From: JAWKWH01 sp963669285
GTDB taxonomy: Bacteria > Pseudomonadota > Alphaproteobacteria > Rhizobiales > Rhizobiaceae
Reading direction: 5' to 3'
Length of the DNA stretch: 64,000 bases
Assembly: GCA_963669285.2 (NCBI GenBank)
Contig: CAXXSI010000014.1
Span: forward strand, 630,952-694,951
Below the pieces are notes generated by a model, which saw only the letters and a program-made list of their open reading frames with translations, was not told the DNA's origin and searched no databases. Shown in pieces: positions 17,566-25,761 of the stretch (the stretch's first letter is position 1; every line of letters begins with the position of its first letter). A program made the translations under genes and the position numbers.

Positions 17566-17682
17566 AGACTCGTTCCATTGGTTAATTCGACGGGCAACTT
17601 GCGTATGCCATGTTGCAGCGCCGCATTTATGCTGTATGTGTCGCAACCGCGCTGTGACAATGGAAATGCGTGAAATCCGCTT

Positions 17683-20600
17683 ATGGCCATGAACGGAAAT
17701 TTGACCGAACCGCTTGTCTTGTCAGGACGCGGTGTAACCGCCGTCCTGGGGCCAACCAACACGGGCAAAACCCATTTGGCGATCGACCGCCTGGTTGCCC
17801 ATGACAGCGGGATCATAGGCTTGCCGCTCAGGCTGCTGGCGCGCGAAGTCTATGGGCGCGTGTGCGAGAAGGCGGGCAGCGCCAATGTGGCGCTTGTCAC
17901 CGGCGAGGAAAAAATCATTCCGCCGGATGCGCGATACTCGGTTTGCACTGTCGAGGCGATGCCGCGCGAAACCGATGCCGCATTCGTCGCCATCGACGAA
18001 GTGCAGATCGCCGGCGACCTCGAACGCGGCCATATATTCACCGACAGGCTTCTACATCTGCGCGGCCGACAGGAAACCCTGCTTCTTGGCTCCGGCACAA
18101 TGCGCGGTATCCTGGAAGCGTTGCTGCCGGGCATCTCGGTGGTTACGCGGCCGCGCATGTCGATGCTGACTCACAGCGGGGCGAAGAAAATCACCCGCCT
18201 GCCGCACCGGTCTGCAATCGTTGCCTTCTCGGCCGACGAAGTCTACGCCATCGGCGAACTGATCCGCCGCCGTCGTGGTGGGGCTGCTGTTGTGCTGGGT
18301 GCGCTCAGCCCGCGAACCCGCAACGCGCAAGTTGCGCTCTACCAATCGGGCGACGTCGACTATCTGATCGCAACCGACGCCATCGGGATGGGTCTCAATC
18401 TGGATGTGGATCACGTCGCTTTTGCACAGAATCGCAAGTATGACGGCTTTCAATACCGCCAGTTGACCGCCGCCGAGATCGGCCAGATCGCAGGCCGCGC
18501 CGGACGCCACGTCCGTGACGGGACGTTTGGTGTTACCGGCCGGGTCGATCCGTTCGACGACGGCCTGATTGCCAGAATCGAGGCGCATGAGTTCGAACCG
18601 GTCAAGGTGCTGCAGTGGCGTACCGCCAAGTTCGATTTTTCCGATCTCGATGCGCTCCGGAAATCGATCGAGACGCCGGCAACGATACCGGGACTGACCA
18701 AGGCGTTGCCGGCAGTCGATGCGCAGGCGCTCGATCTTCTGGCGCGCGACGAGGCCGTTAACAAGCTTGCCGATTCGTCCGAGCGGGTCAGATTGCTGTG
18801 GGATGCCTGCGCTTTGCCGGATTATCGGCGCATCGCGCCAGCTCAGCATGCCGATATCATTGCGTCGATCTATCTCGATCTAGCGCGTAACGGTCACGTG
18901 GACGAAGACTATCTGGCCGAGCAGGTGCGCCGGGCCGACCGGACCGATGGTGACATCGACACGCTGTCGGCACGCATTGCCCAGATCAGGACCTGGACCT
19001 TCGTTTCCCACCGACCGGGCTGGCTCAGGCATCCATCGCACTGGCAAGAAAAGGCACATGATATTGAAGACCGGTTGTCCGACGCTCTTCATGAAAGGTT
19101 GACGAAACGGTTTGTAGACCGCAGGACGTCCGTTCTGATGAAGCGCTTGAGAGAAAACTCCATGCTCGAAGCTGAAATCAGCCCCGACGGTGAACTGACC
19201 GTCGAGGGCCATCATGTCGGAACCATGAACGGGTTCCGGTTTACTGCCGATCAAACTGCCGAGGGTGAGGATGCCAAGGCCGTTCGCGCCGCGGCACAGA
19301 AGGCGCTAACGCCGGAATTTGAGGCCCGCGCTTCCAAGTTTGCAACGGCGCCGAACGGCGATTTGGCGCTCGGATCCGACAATATCCTTCGTTGGCTTGG
19401 CAGCCCCGTTGCCACTCTGACAGCCGATGAAGACCTGTTGAAGCCACGGGTATTGTTGCTGGCTGACGAACAGCTCACCGGGCCTGCGCGTGACAACGTG
19501 GCGGCGCGGGCCGAGCGTTTTGCCGCATTTCAGATCGATACGCATCTCAAGCCGCTGTTGCAGCTTTCGGGCGATCAGACGCTGACCGGTGTTGCCAAGG
19601 GCATCGCGTTTCGCCTGGTCGAAGAATGCGGAATCATAAATCGGCGCGAAGTGGCCGAAGACGTCAGGGCGCTTGATCAGGATGCGCGCGCTGCGCTGCG
19701 ACGAAACGGTGTGCGATTTGGTGCATATCACCTGTTTGTACCAGCGCTGCTCAAGCCCGCACCGGCAGGACTGCTGACGCAATTGTGGGCGCTCAAAAAC
19801 GATGCCGGCGATAAACCGGGCTGCGGTGACGTGGTTACGGCGCTGGCCAGCGGGCGCACGTCGCTGGTCACCGACCCGTCCTTCGAACGGATGTTCTACA
19901 AGCTTGGCGGATATCGCCTGCTTGGAAAACGCGCGGTAAGGGTCGACATTCTTGAGCGGCTGGCCGACCTGATCCGGCCGACATTGTTCTGGAAGCCGGG
20001 CCTGGGCGCGCGTCCCGACGGAGCTTATGACGGAAACCGTTTCATCGTGACACCAGCCATGATGTCGATCCTCGGCGCGACAGCAGAGGACATGGAGGAA
20101 ATCCTGAAAAGCCTCGGCTACCGTGCCGAACCGGTGCAGGCTGAAGATGTCGCCGCACATCTGGCGAAGCAGGACGCTGACGCGCAAACGGCGGCGGATG
20201 CAGAAAAACCCGAAAGCGCCGAGGCTGCGGCCGAGAAGACCGAAACAGCAACAGCAACGGATGCGACCGTCGCCCAAGAGGACGAAACCAAAGGCGATAC
20301 AGCCGACGGCACTGCACAGACGGATACTGAAAATGTTGCAGGCAGGGCCGATGCCACCGATCAAACGGCAAACGCAGACGAACCCGCTGCACAAACCGAA
20401 GCCGCATTGTCGGCGGACGGCATGAGTGAGGCGGACATGCCAATCCAACCGAACACCGATGCTTCAACGGAAACCGATGAAGAACCCAAACCGGTATTGT
20501 TATGGCGCCAGGCTCGATTTGGCGGACGCCCGCAACAAAAACGCAACCGCCGTCCCGGGAATGACGATTTCCGCAATTCCAAGGGTCGTGCCAAGAAGAC

Positions 20601-20748
20601 CCGTGCGCCGGACAGCAAAGGCAAGCGCGGTGACGATAAGCACGCCAACCGAGGCAACAAGCCGCGGCGGGACAAGAAACCCGAAAGAATCGATCCGGAT
20701 TCTCCTTTTGCCAAGCTGGCTGCCCTGAAGGAGCAACTGAAGGGGTGA
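17683..20748 (+). CDS. Suv3-like superfamily 2 RNA/DNA helicase with long charged C-terminal tail
   Basis: A 1021-residue helicase resembling mitochondrial SUV3, which unwinds RNA for degradation. Seen in order: Walker A GPTNTGKT (residues 23-30), GLPLRLLAREVYGRV, motif II as DEVQ (105-108), ATDAIGMGLNLDVDHVAF (motif V) and QIAGRAGRH (motif VI). The region from about 300 to 800 holds the SUV3-type helical domains. From about 815 to 945 the protein is a low-complexity Ala/Asp/Glu/Thr tract, followed by a basic segment rich in Arg, Lys and Gly and the ending DPDSPFAKLAALKEQLKG. Such a tail suggests an RNA or partner-binding tether. Starts at 17683 or 17689 are both possible. An S4 RNA-binding gene follows. 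Confidence 0.88.
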   Translation: MAMNGNLTEPLVLSGRGVTAVLGPTNTGKTHLAIDRLVAHDSGIIGLPLRLLAREVYGRVCEKAGSANVALVTGEEKIIPPDARYSVCTVEAMPRETDAAFVAIDEVQIAGDLERGHIFTDRLLHLRGRQETLLLGSGTMRGILEALLPGISVVTRPRMSMLTHSGAKKITRLPHRSAIVAFSADEVYAIGELIRRRRGGAAVVLGALSPRTRNAQVALYQSGDVDYLIATDAIGMGLNLDVDHVAFAQNRKYDGFQYRQLTAAEIGQIAGRAGRHVRDGTFGVTGRVDPFDDGLIARIEAHEFEPVKVLQWRTAKFDFSDLDALRKSIETPATIPGLTKALPAVDAQALDLLARDEAVNKLADSSERVRLLWDACALPDYRRIAPAQHADIIASIYLDLARNGHVDEDYLAEQVRRADRTDGDIDTLSARIAQIRTWTFVSHRPGWLRHPSHWQEKAHDIEDRLSDALHERLTKRFVDRRTSVLMKRLRENSMLEAEISPDGELTVEGHHVGTMNGFRFTADQTAEGEDAKAVRAAAQKALTPEFEARASKFATAPNGDLALGSDNILRWLGSPVATLTADEDLLKPRVLLLADEQLTGPARDNVAARAERFAAFQIDTHLKPLLQLSGDQTLTGVAKGIAFRLVEECGIINRREVAEDVRALDQDARAALRRNGVRFGAYHLFVPALLKPAPAGLLTQLWALKNDAGDKPGCGDVVTALASGRTSLVTDPSFERMFYKLGGYRLLGKRAVRVDILERLADLIRPTLFWKPGLGARPDGAYDGNRFIVTPAMMSILGATAEDMEEILKSLGYRAEPVQAEDVAAHLAKQDADAQTAADAEKPESAEAAAEKTETATATDATVAQEDETKGDTADGTAQTDTENVAGRADATDQTANADEPAAQTEAALSADGMSEADMPIQPNTDASTETDEEPKPVLLWRQARFGGRPQQKRNRRPGNDDFRNSKGRAKKTRAPDSKGKRGDDKHANRGNKPRRDKKPERIDPDSPFAKLAALKEQLKG

Positions 20749-20782
20749 TGAGCGTGTCGGGCGTGGCGAGGCACGAACGGCA

Positions 20783-21169
20783 ATGAATGATACCGTCGAC
20801 CGGCAACGCATCGACAAATGGCTGTTCTTTGCCCGCATCGTAAAATCGCGCACGCTTGCGGCCAAATTCGCGGCAGGCGGCAAGGTTCGGGTAAACCGCG
20901 CCAAAATCGACCAGGCATCGCACCAAATCAAACCCGGCGATGTCCTGACCATCACACTGGAACGGCGGATTGCGGTCTACAAGGTGTTACAGCCCGGCAC
21001 GAGACGCGGTCCGGCCAGCGAAGCCCGGGAATTGTATGAAGACTTGTCACCGCCGGCGCCGGAGAAAAAGGATTCGCCGTTGGCTCCTTCGATACCCATG
21101 CGCGAGCCCGGCAGCGGCCGACCGACAAAGAAGGAAAGACGGGCATTGGACAAGCGCCTGCTGAAATGA
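20783..21169 (+). CDS. S4 domain RNA-binding protein (Hsp15-like)
   Basis: A 128-residue protein with an N-terminal S4 fold: QRIDKWLFFARIVKSRTLAA, then GGKVRVNRAKI. E. coli Hsp15 (HslR), a heat-shock protein of the same design, rescues 50S subunits carrying nascent chains. The C-terminal third is basic and probably disordered. It sits 34 bases after the helicase gene and probably shares its transcript, suggesting a joint role in RNA or ribosome handling. Confidence 0.9.
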   Translation: MNDTVDRQRIDKWLFFARIVKSRTLAAKFAAGGKVRVNRAKIDQASHQIKPGDVLTITLERRIAVYKVLQPGTRRGPASEARELYEDLSPPAPEKKDSPLAPSIPMREPGSGRPTKKERRALDKRLLK

Positions 21170-21317
21170 AATTCCGCGGTTGCACCCGAAAGCCGAAATC
21201 CATTTCGCCAAGCAACCAAAGTGGAAGGTCAAACCACTTGCGCGGTTCGATTAAAGCGGCTACGCCATGCTGCAAACAATATCGTTTCTATACAAACAAA
21301 TTCGGAGCAGGTTCACC

Positions 21318-21656
21318 ATGACCTACATCGTCGTCGACAACTGCATCAAATGCAAATACATGGACTGCATTGAGGTGTGCCCGGTCGACTGTTTCTACGA
21401 GGGTGAAAACATGCTGGTTATTCACCCCGACGAGTGCATTGATTGTGGCGTGTGCGAACCGGAGTGCCCGGCAGAAGCGATCAAGCCCGATACCGAACCA
21501 GGCCTGGACAAATGGCTCGAGATCAACACCGAGTATGCGACCAAATGGCCGAATATCACCGCCAAGGGCGAACCGCCTGCCGACGGTGAAAAATTCGACG
21601 GCGAAGCGGGAAAGTACGATAAATATTTTTCACCCAATCCGGGCGAAGGCGACTGA
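21318..21656 (+). CDS. fdxA: 7Fe ferredoxin FdxA
   Basis: A 112-residue 3Fe-4S/4Fe-4S ferredoxin. The N-terminal CIKCKYMDCIEVCPVDCF and CIDCGVCEPECPAEAI motifs supply the cluster cysteines, and the C-terminal extension of about 50 residues is typical of alphaproteobacterial FdxA. The start at 21318 has GGAGCAGG before it; the longer open frame upstream is not homologous. It is a cytosolic low-potential electron carrier whose partner is not identified in this neighbourhood. Confidence 0.96.
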   Translation: MTYIVVDNCIKCKYMDCIEVCPVDCFYEGENMLVIHPDECIDCGVCEPECPAEAIKPDTEPGLDKWLEINTEYATKWPNITAKGEPPADGEKFDGEAGKYDKYFSPNPGEGD

Positions 21657-21740
21657 CCGGCATCATCTGGCTTCGCCGGCTATCAATCAGCCATTCGGCG
21701 TTAACCGAAGCGGCATTTTCTGCCCCTGCGGCAGTTCGCA

Positions 21741-21775
21741 CTCGCAGCAAATTGTTGATTCTCGCAACAAATTGT
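21741..21775 (+). promoter_or_regulatory. Two phased dyads (operator-like) in the fdxA-carD intergenic region
   Basis: CTCGCAGCAAATTGT (21741-21755) and CTCGCAACAAATTGT (21761-21775) are direct repeats with one difference, spaced 20 bases apart (two helical turns). Each is centred on an inverted repeat of the form CAACAA-A-TTGTTG with one mismatch. This looks like a pair of dimer-binding sites. The remaining fdxA-carD gap (21657-22012, 356 bases) shows no gene. Confidence 0.55.
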
Positions 21776-22012
21776 GGTAGGTATGCCATTACACGCCAAA
21801 AAATTGATTTCCGAGAGATTGCGCGAAGGCGCCAAATATCAAAGGTGGCAAAAATAGTTGGCCGGGCGGTTTATACCGGGCGGGATTAGGCGGTTTTGCT
21901 GCCATCTTTAGCAATCATCTGACGGCAGGCGAGATACGGACCGCCCTAGAGCGGCATTGACCATATTGCGGCCCACGGACGGTCGCAGGGCAAAAACAGG
22001 AGTAAGGTGCGA

Positions 22013-22588
22013 ATGGCAACCCAGCAGAAGAAGGCGGCTCAACGCCAAGGCTTCAAGACCGGCGAATCCATAGTTTATCCGGCGCACGGCGTCGGTCAGA
22101 TCGTCGCGATCGAAGACCAGGAGGTCGCGGGCCACAAGCTGGAACTGTTTGTGATTGATTTTATGAAGGACAAGATGCGTTTGAAGGTGCCGGTAGCCAA
22201 GGCAACTTCGATTGGCATGCGCAAACTGTCACAGACGGATTATGTCGACCGCGCATTGCGTGTCGTGCAGGGCCGGGCACGCGTCAAGCGTACCATGTGG
22301 TCCCGTCGTGCTCAGGAGTATGATGCGAAAATCAACTCCGGTGACCTGATTTCCATCGCCGAGGTTGTCCGCGATCTCTACCGCGCCGACAATCAGCCCG
22401 AGCAGTCCTATTCGGAACGGCAGCTTTATGAGGCGGCACTCGACCGCATGGCGCGCGAGATCGCGGCGGTCAACAAGCTCTCGGAAACCGAAGCTGTACA
22501 CCTTATCGAAGCCAACCTGAACAAGGGCCCGCGTGGCAAGGCGAAAGCCGACAATGAGGGCGATAGCGCTCAGGAAGAAGCTGCGTAA
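22013..22588 (+). CDS. carD: CarD family transcriptional regulator
   Basis: A 191-residue protein of the CarD/CdnL/TRCF RNA-polymerase-interacting family: FKTGESIVYPAHGVGQIVAI followed by LFVIDFMKDKMRLKVPVAK, then a helical DNA-binding part. It contacts the RNAP beta subunit and stabilises open complexes at many promoters including rRNA. Charged Ala/Lys/Glu tail. AGGAG at 21998-22002 lies ten bases before the ATG used here; an in-frame GTG six bases earlier is too close to it. A strong terminator follows. Confidence 0.95.
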   Translation: MATQQKKAAQRQGFKTGESIVYPAHGVGQIVAIEDQEVAGHKLELFVIDFMKDKMRLKVPVAKATSIGMRKLSQTDYVDRALRVVQGRARVKRTMWSRRAQEYDAKINSGDLISIAEVVRDLYRADNQPEQSYSERQLYEAALDRMAREIAAVNKLSETEAVHLIEANLNKGPRGKAKADNEGDSAQEEAA

Positions 22589-22615
22589 GCGCAAGCGACA
22601 GATTACAGTTGCCTG

Positions 22616-22650
22616 AAAAGGCCGGCCCCTGATTGGAGCCGGCCTTTTTT
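22616..22650 (+). terminator. Rho-independent terminator after carD
   Basis: GGCCGGC, a 12-base loop, GCCGGCC and TTTTTT. The A-rich left arm means the helix extends with A-T pairs. Confidence 0.9.
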
Positions 22651-22721
22651 CACGTGCACAGCCGAAGCCGGCGAAACAACCAAATGTGGCGCATGTGAAA
22701 TCGATCCGCTATTGATAACCA

Positions 22722-23420
22722 ATGATCGAAGAACCTCCAATTTTGACTGTTAAGCGCGATTTACGGCGCCCCAGCGACCAGCAGATCGCTGCATTCCGCG
22801 ATATACCGACCGGATTTGTCGTCGATGCACTCGACGGTAGCGGTGCGGTTGCATCAAACATCAAGCCGGCTTTTGTCGGTGACGACCCGACAGACAGCGT
22901 GGCAGGTCCAGCGCTTACCGCCAATTGCGGACCGGCGGACATATTGGCGACGCTGGCGGCCTTGCGTTTTGTCCAGCCAGGCGATGTCGTTGTCTCCGCG
23001 TTCGATGGGTATCAGGGCTGTGCTGCTGCCGGCGACATTTTGTGCGGGATGATGAAGAACTGCGGCGCTGCCGCGTTTGTCACAGATGGTCCTGTGCGCG
23101 ATCTGGCGGGCATTGTCGACGTGGGACTGCCGGTCTGGTGCACGGGCGTAACTCCGGCCTCCCCGCACACCAGCGGCCCGGGATCCGTCGGCCTGCCGAT
23201 TCAAATCGGCGGACGACAGGTCGAAACCGGCGACATGGTGGTCGCTGATCGCGATGGTGTCGTCATCGTTCCGCACGACTACATCGATAATGTGATCGAG
23301 CGGCTGGCGAAAGTTCAGGTCCTTGAGGCGGACCTGGAGGGACAGGTCGCAAACGGGCTTCGAATTCCGGACGACATCGACAAGATTCTCGAAAGCGATG
23401 CGGTTCGGTTTGTCGATTGA
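22722..23420 (+). CDS. RraA family protein (HMG aldolase / RNase E regulator fold)
   Basis: A 232-residue protein of the RraA/dimethylmenaquinone methyltransferase-like family. Visible motifs are VDALDGSG in the N-terminal third, GDILCGMMKNCGAAAF and TDGPVRDLAGI, whose Arg-Asp pair binds the metal-held oxoacid in 4-hydroxy-4-methyl-2-oxoglutarate aldolases, and DMVVADRDGVVIVP near the end. The family includes oxaloacetate decarboxylase/aldolase enzymes and RNase E inhibitors; catalytic residues are present, so an aldolase or decarboxylase is slightly more likely. It is isolated between the carD terminator and convergent infC. Confidence 0.82.
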   Translation: MIEEPPILTVKRDLRRPSDQQIAAFRDIPTGFVVDALDGSGAVASNIKPAFVGDDPTDSVAGPALTANCGPADILATLAALRFVQPGDVVVSAFDGYQGCAAAGDILCGMMKNCGAAAFVTDGPVRDLAGIVDVGLPVWCTGVTPASPHTSGPGSVGLPIQIGGRQVETGDMVVADRDGVVIVPHDYIDNVIERLAKVQVLEADLEGQVANGLRIPDDIDKILESDAVRFVD

Positions 23421-23475
23421 AAACAGCCCGTCCGACCTCTAAATTAGAGCGTGTCCGGATTAGAGTCTTTTATCT

Positions 23476-24012
23476 TTAGCGTGGTGCAAGCACCATCATC
23501 ATTTGCCGGCCTTCGAGCTTGGGCTCGGCTTCGACCTTCGCGATTTCCGCAGTTTCCTCGCGGACCCGGTTGAGCAGTTCCATACCCAACTCCTGATGAG
23601 CCATCTCACGCCCGCGGAATCTCAGCGTCACTTTAACCTTGTCGCCATCATCGAAAAACCTGCGAACCGCCTTCATCTTCACCTCGTAGTCATGGGTGTC
23701 GATGTTCGGCCTCATCTTGATCTCCTTGATCTCGATGACCTTCTGCTTCTTGCGTGCAGCAGCCGCCTTTTTCTGGCTTTCGTATTTCAGTTTGCCAAGA
23801 TCGAGAATCTTGCAGACCGGCGGTTCGGCATTCGGTGATATCTCTACCAGATCCAGCCCGGCCTCTTCGGCTGCTTCTAGGGCTGTTTCAATAGGTACAT
23901 CGCCGTGATTGTTGCCTTCGCTATCGATGAGTTGAACTCGGGGAACCCGAATATCGGAGTTGGCGCGTGGGCCTTCTTTGACTGGTTGTGTCGATCTGAA
24001 CGGTCTGCGAAT
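23476..24012 (-). CDS. infC: Translation initiation factor IF-3, with ATT start codon
   Basis: 178 residues. Translating back from the conserved C-terminal half (KMRPNIDTHDYEVKMKAVRR) gives an uninterrupted N-terminal domain, RANSDIRVPRVQLIDSEGNN, LDLVEISPNAEPPVCKILD and a linker rich in Lys/Ala. No ATG, GTG or TTG gives the expected length; the frame begins at ATT (24012-24010) in IRRPFRSTQPVKEGPR, with AGGAG nine bases earlier. Rare ATT starts are the known basis of IF-3 autoregulation in E. coli, because IF-3 itself discriminates against them. Gene callers that require standard starts would truncate it to an internal ATG at 23715. Confidence 0.93.
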   Translation of the reverse strand: MRRPFRSTQPVKEGPRANSDIRVPRVQLIDSEGNNHGDVPIETALEAAEEAGLDLVEISPNAEPPVCKILDLGKLKYESQKKAAAARKKQKVIEIKEIKMRPNIDTHDYEVKMKAVRRFFDDGDKVKVTLRFRGREMAHQELGMELLNRVREETAEIAKVEAEPKLEGRQMMMVLAPR

Positions 24013-24207
24013 GGTCGTGATCTCCTGATCTGTTTCGTTTTTTCAGCGGTCCCGGCTATGCCGCTTGCCGCCTGCCGCTGTCAATAGCACATTGATGTCG
24101 AAAAATCACTGTTTGCCTCACTGTGTATCGCGTGCGTGTTTTACGGGCTTTCGCCGAAGCCATGTTCATGCCAATAGCTGATAGCTGTTCAGACAGGGGT
24201 ACCGGAT

Positions 24208-24975
24208 ATGAGCGATCTCCGACATATCGCCGTAAACAGCGTCGACATCGCGGTTCGCGCCAGATCCGGCAATAATCCGGGTCTGGTATGGTTGGGCGGT
24301 TATCGCTCTGACATGATCGGCACCAAGGCCGAGGAAATCGACCGATGGGCATCCAAGAACGGATATGCCTGCACCCGCCATGACTATTCCGGACACGGTG
24401 AATCGGGCGGAAACTTCGCCGACGGCACAATCTCGCTCTGGTTGGCGGAAAGCCTCGCGGTATTCCGGCAGATCACCGACGGCCCGCAAATCCTGATCGG
24501 CTCGTCAATGGGCGGTTGGGTGGCTCTTCGCATGATCCAGGAACTGAACAAGGCTGGCGAGGGAGATCGCGTCGCCGGATTGATCCTGCTGGCACCGGCG
24601 CTCGATTTCACGGTCGAACTGATGGAACCGGAACTGTCTGAGGAGCAAATACGCGACCTTGGAGACAAGGGCTATTTCGAGGAGCACTCGGAGTATTCCG
24701 ACGAACCCAACATATTCACGAAGGCGCTGTTCGACGATGGCAGAGAAAACCGTGTTCTGACGGGGCCGATCGATACGCATTGCCCGGTGCACATTCTGCA
24801 GGGTCAGGTGGATCCGGATGTACCTTACACATTGGCGCTGAAGCTGATGGAACACCTGCCGGCCGACGATGCCACGCTGACGCTGATCAAGGATGGCGAC
24901 CACCGCCTTTCACGACCGCAGGATCTCGATTTGCTGATACGAACGGTCAAACAAATGGTGCGGCAAACGCAATAG
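24208..24975 (+). CDS. Alpha/beta hydrolase, ABHD10-like
   Basis: A 255-residue alpha/beta hydrolase. The nucleophile elbow is GSSMGG (about residues 97-102), an Asp-containing HILQGQVDPDVPY loop follows, and the catalytic His is in KDGDHRLSRPQDL near the C terminus. The layout with YSGHGESGG before the nucleophile resembles ABHD10-type thioesterases/acyl-glucuronide hydrolases. Cytosolic, no signal peptide. Substrate unknown. Confidence 0.87.
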   Translation: MSDLRHIAVNSVDIAVRARSGNNPGLVWLGGYRSDMIGTKAEEIDRWASKNGYACTRHDYSGHGESGGNFADGTISLWLAESLAVFRQITDGPQILIGSSMGGWVALRMIQELNKAGEGDRVAGLILLAPALDFTVELMEPELSEEQIRDLGDKGYFEEHSEYSDEPNIFTKALFDDGRENRVLTGPIDTHCPVHILQGQVDPDVPYTLALKLMEHLPADDATLTLIKDGDHRLSRPQDLDLLIRTVKQMVRQTQ

Positions 24976-25125
24976 TGCCAAAATCGATCAATAATTAGTT
25001 GTTTATATTCAATAACTTATACGATTTCAATCGGCATCAAACTTGAATCGCCACATTTTTGTTCCCATGTCGAATGCATGCGGCGGCACTCTGCTCCGCA
25101 CCCAAACGAGAGGAACAAATAGACC

Positions 25126-25560
25126 ATGACCAACACTGCCCTGATCCGCCCTGCGTGGACCCCTGCGACCATCGGCTTGATGGTGCTCGGATTCATCGTG
25201 TTCTGGCCGCTGGGCTTGGCCATGCTGGCCTATATTCTTTGGGGCGACCGGTTGGACGGATTCAAGAACGACGTCAATCGCGCCACCGACGGAATGTTCA
25301 AAGGCTGCAGGCGCGCCTCACATCGTGCCGCACCGCGTACCGGTAATGTCGCATTTGACGACTGGCGCGAAGGCGAGCTGGAACGGCTGGCGGAAGAACG
25401 TCGCAAGCTGGACGAGATGCGCGAGGAATTCGACGATTACATGCGCGAATTGCGCCGCGCCAAGGACCAGGAAGAATTCGACCGCTTCATGAAAGCGCGT
25501 AGCAAGAAGTCGAAGAAATCCGGCGGTAAATCCGTACCTGGTATCAACGACGACGAATAA
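25126..25560 (+). CDS. DUF2852 membrane protein
   Basis: A 144-residue protein with a hydrophobic segment (about 12-38, TIGLMVLGFIVFWPLGLAML) that forms one or two membrane helices, a positively charged middle, and a long charged helix predicted to coil (ERLAEERRKLDEMREEFDDY). It matches DUF2852, an alphaproteobacterial family of unknown function. AGAGGAAC precedes the start. A strong terminator follows 40 bases downstream, making it a single-gene unit. Confidence 0.83.
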   Translation: MTNTALIRPAWTPATIGLMVLGFIVFWPLGLAMLAYILWGDRLDGFKNDVNRATDGMFKGCRRASHRAAPRTGNVAFDDWREGELERLAEERRKLDEMREEFDDYMRELRRAKDQEEFDRFMKARSKKSKKSGGKSVPGINDDE

Positions 25561-25599
25561 AGGCTCGCGACGGTAAAACTCCCTGCCTCAAACGACAAG

Positions 25600-25630
25600 A
25601 AAAGGCGCCGGTGCTCCCGGCGCCTTTCGC
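25600..25630 (+). terminator. Rho-independent terminator after the DUF2852 gene
   Basis: AAAGGCGCCGG, a 4-base loop, CCGGCGCCTTT. The stem is very stable; the T run is short. Confidence 0.8.
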
Positions 25631-25761
25631 TGTTCGGATCGCGCAAACGGCCTTGATATTCGAGCGAGGCCCGGCGCCTTGAACAGGACAGCACAACCTG
25701 CAACCCCTTGCCAGGCTGGTAAATCCGATGCAAATGGCGCCGAATCGGTTAGATAGGTGCA

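Larger units (their letters stand above)
17032..17682. promoter_or_regulatory. Large intergenic region rich in GANTC sites, with a diverged 271-bp-period duplication
   Basis: 651 bases without a credible gene. Ten GANTC sites (the CcrM methylation target) lie between 17139 and 17571, where about 1.7 would be expected by chance in that length. Three copies of ATTGGTTAA (from 17150, 17421 and 17578), a TTAA-N7-CTAAC element (17343-17358) resembling a full CtrA site, and an AT-rich stretch (about 17327-17396) are present. This suggests a cell-cycle-controlled promoter for the helicase operon or an origin-like element; neither is proven. Two DnaA-box-like 9-mers (near 17070 and 17209) each match only 7 of 9. 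Confidence 0.55.

Noticed and set aside
24150..24200. Short tandem repeat ATAGCTGATAGCTG upstream of the alpha/beta hydrolase
   Set aside because: Two 7-base units only, within expectation for this length of DNA.
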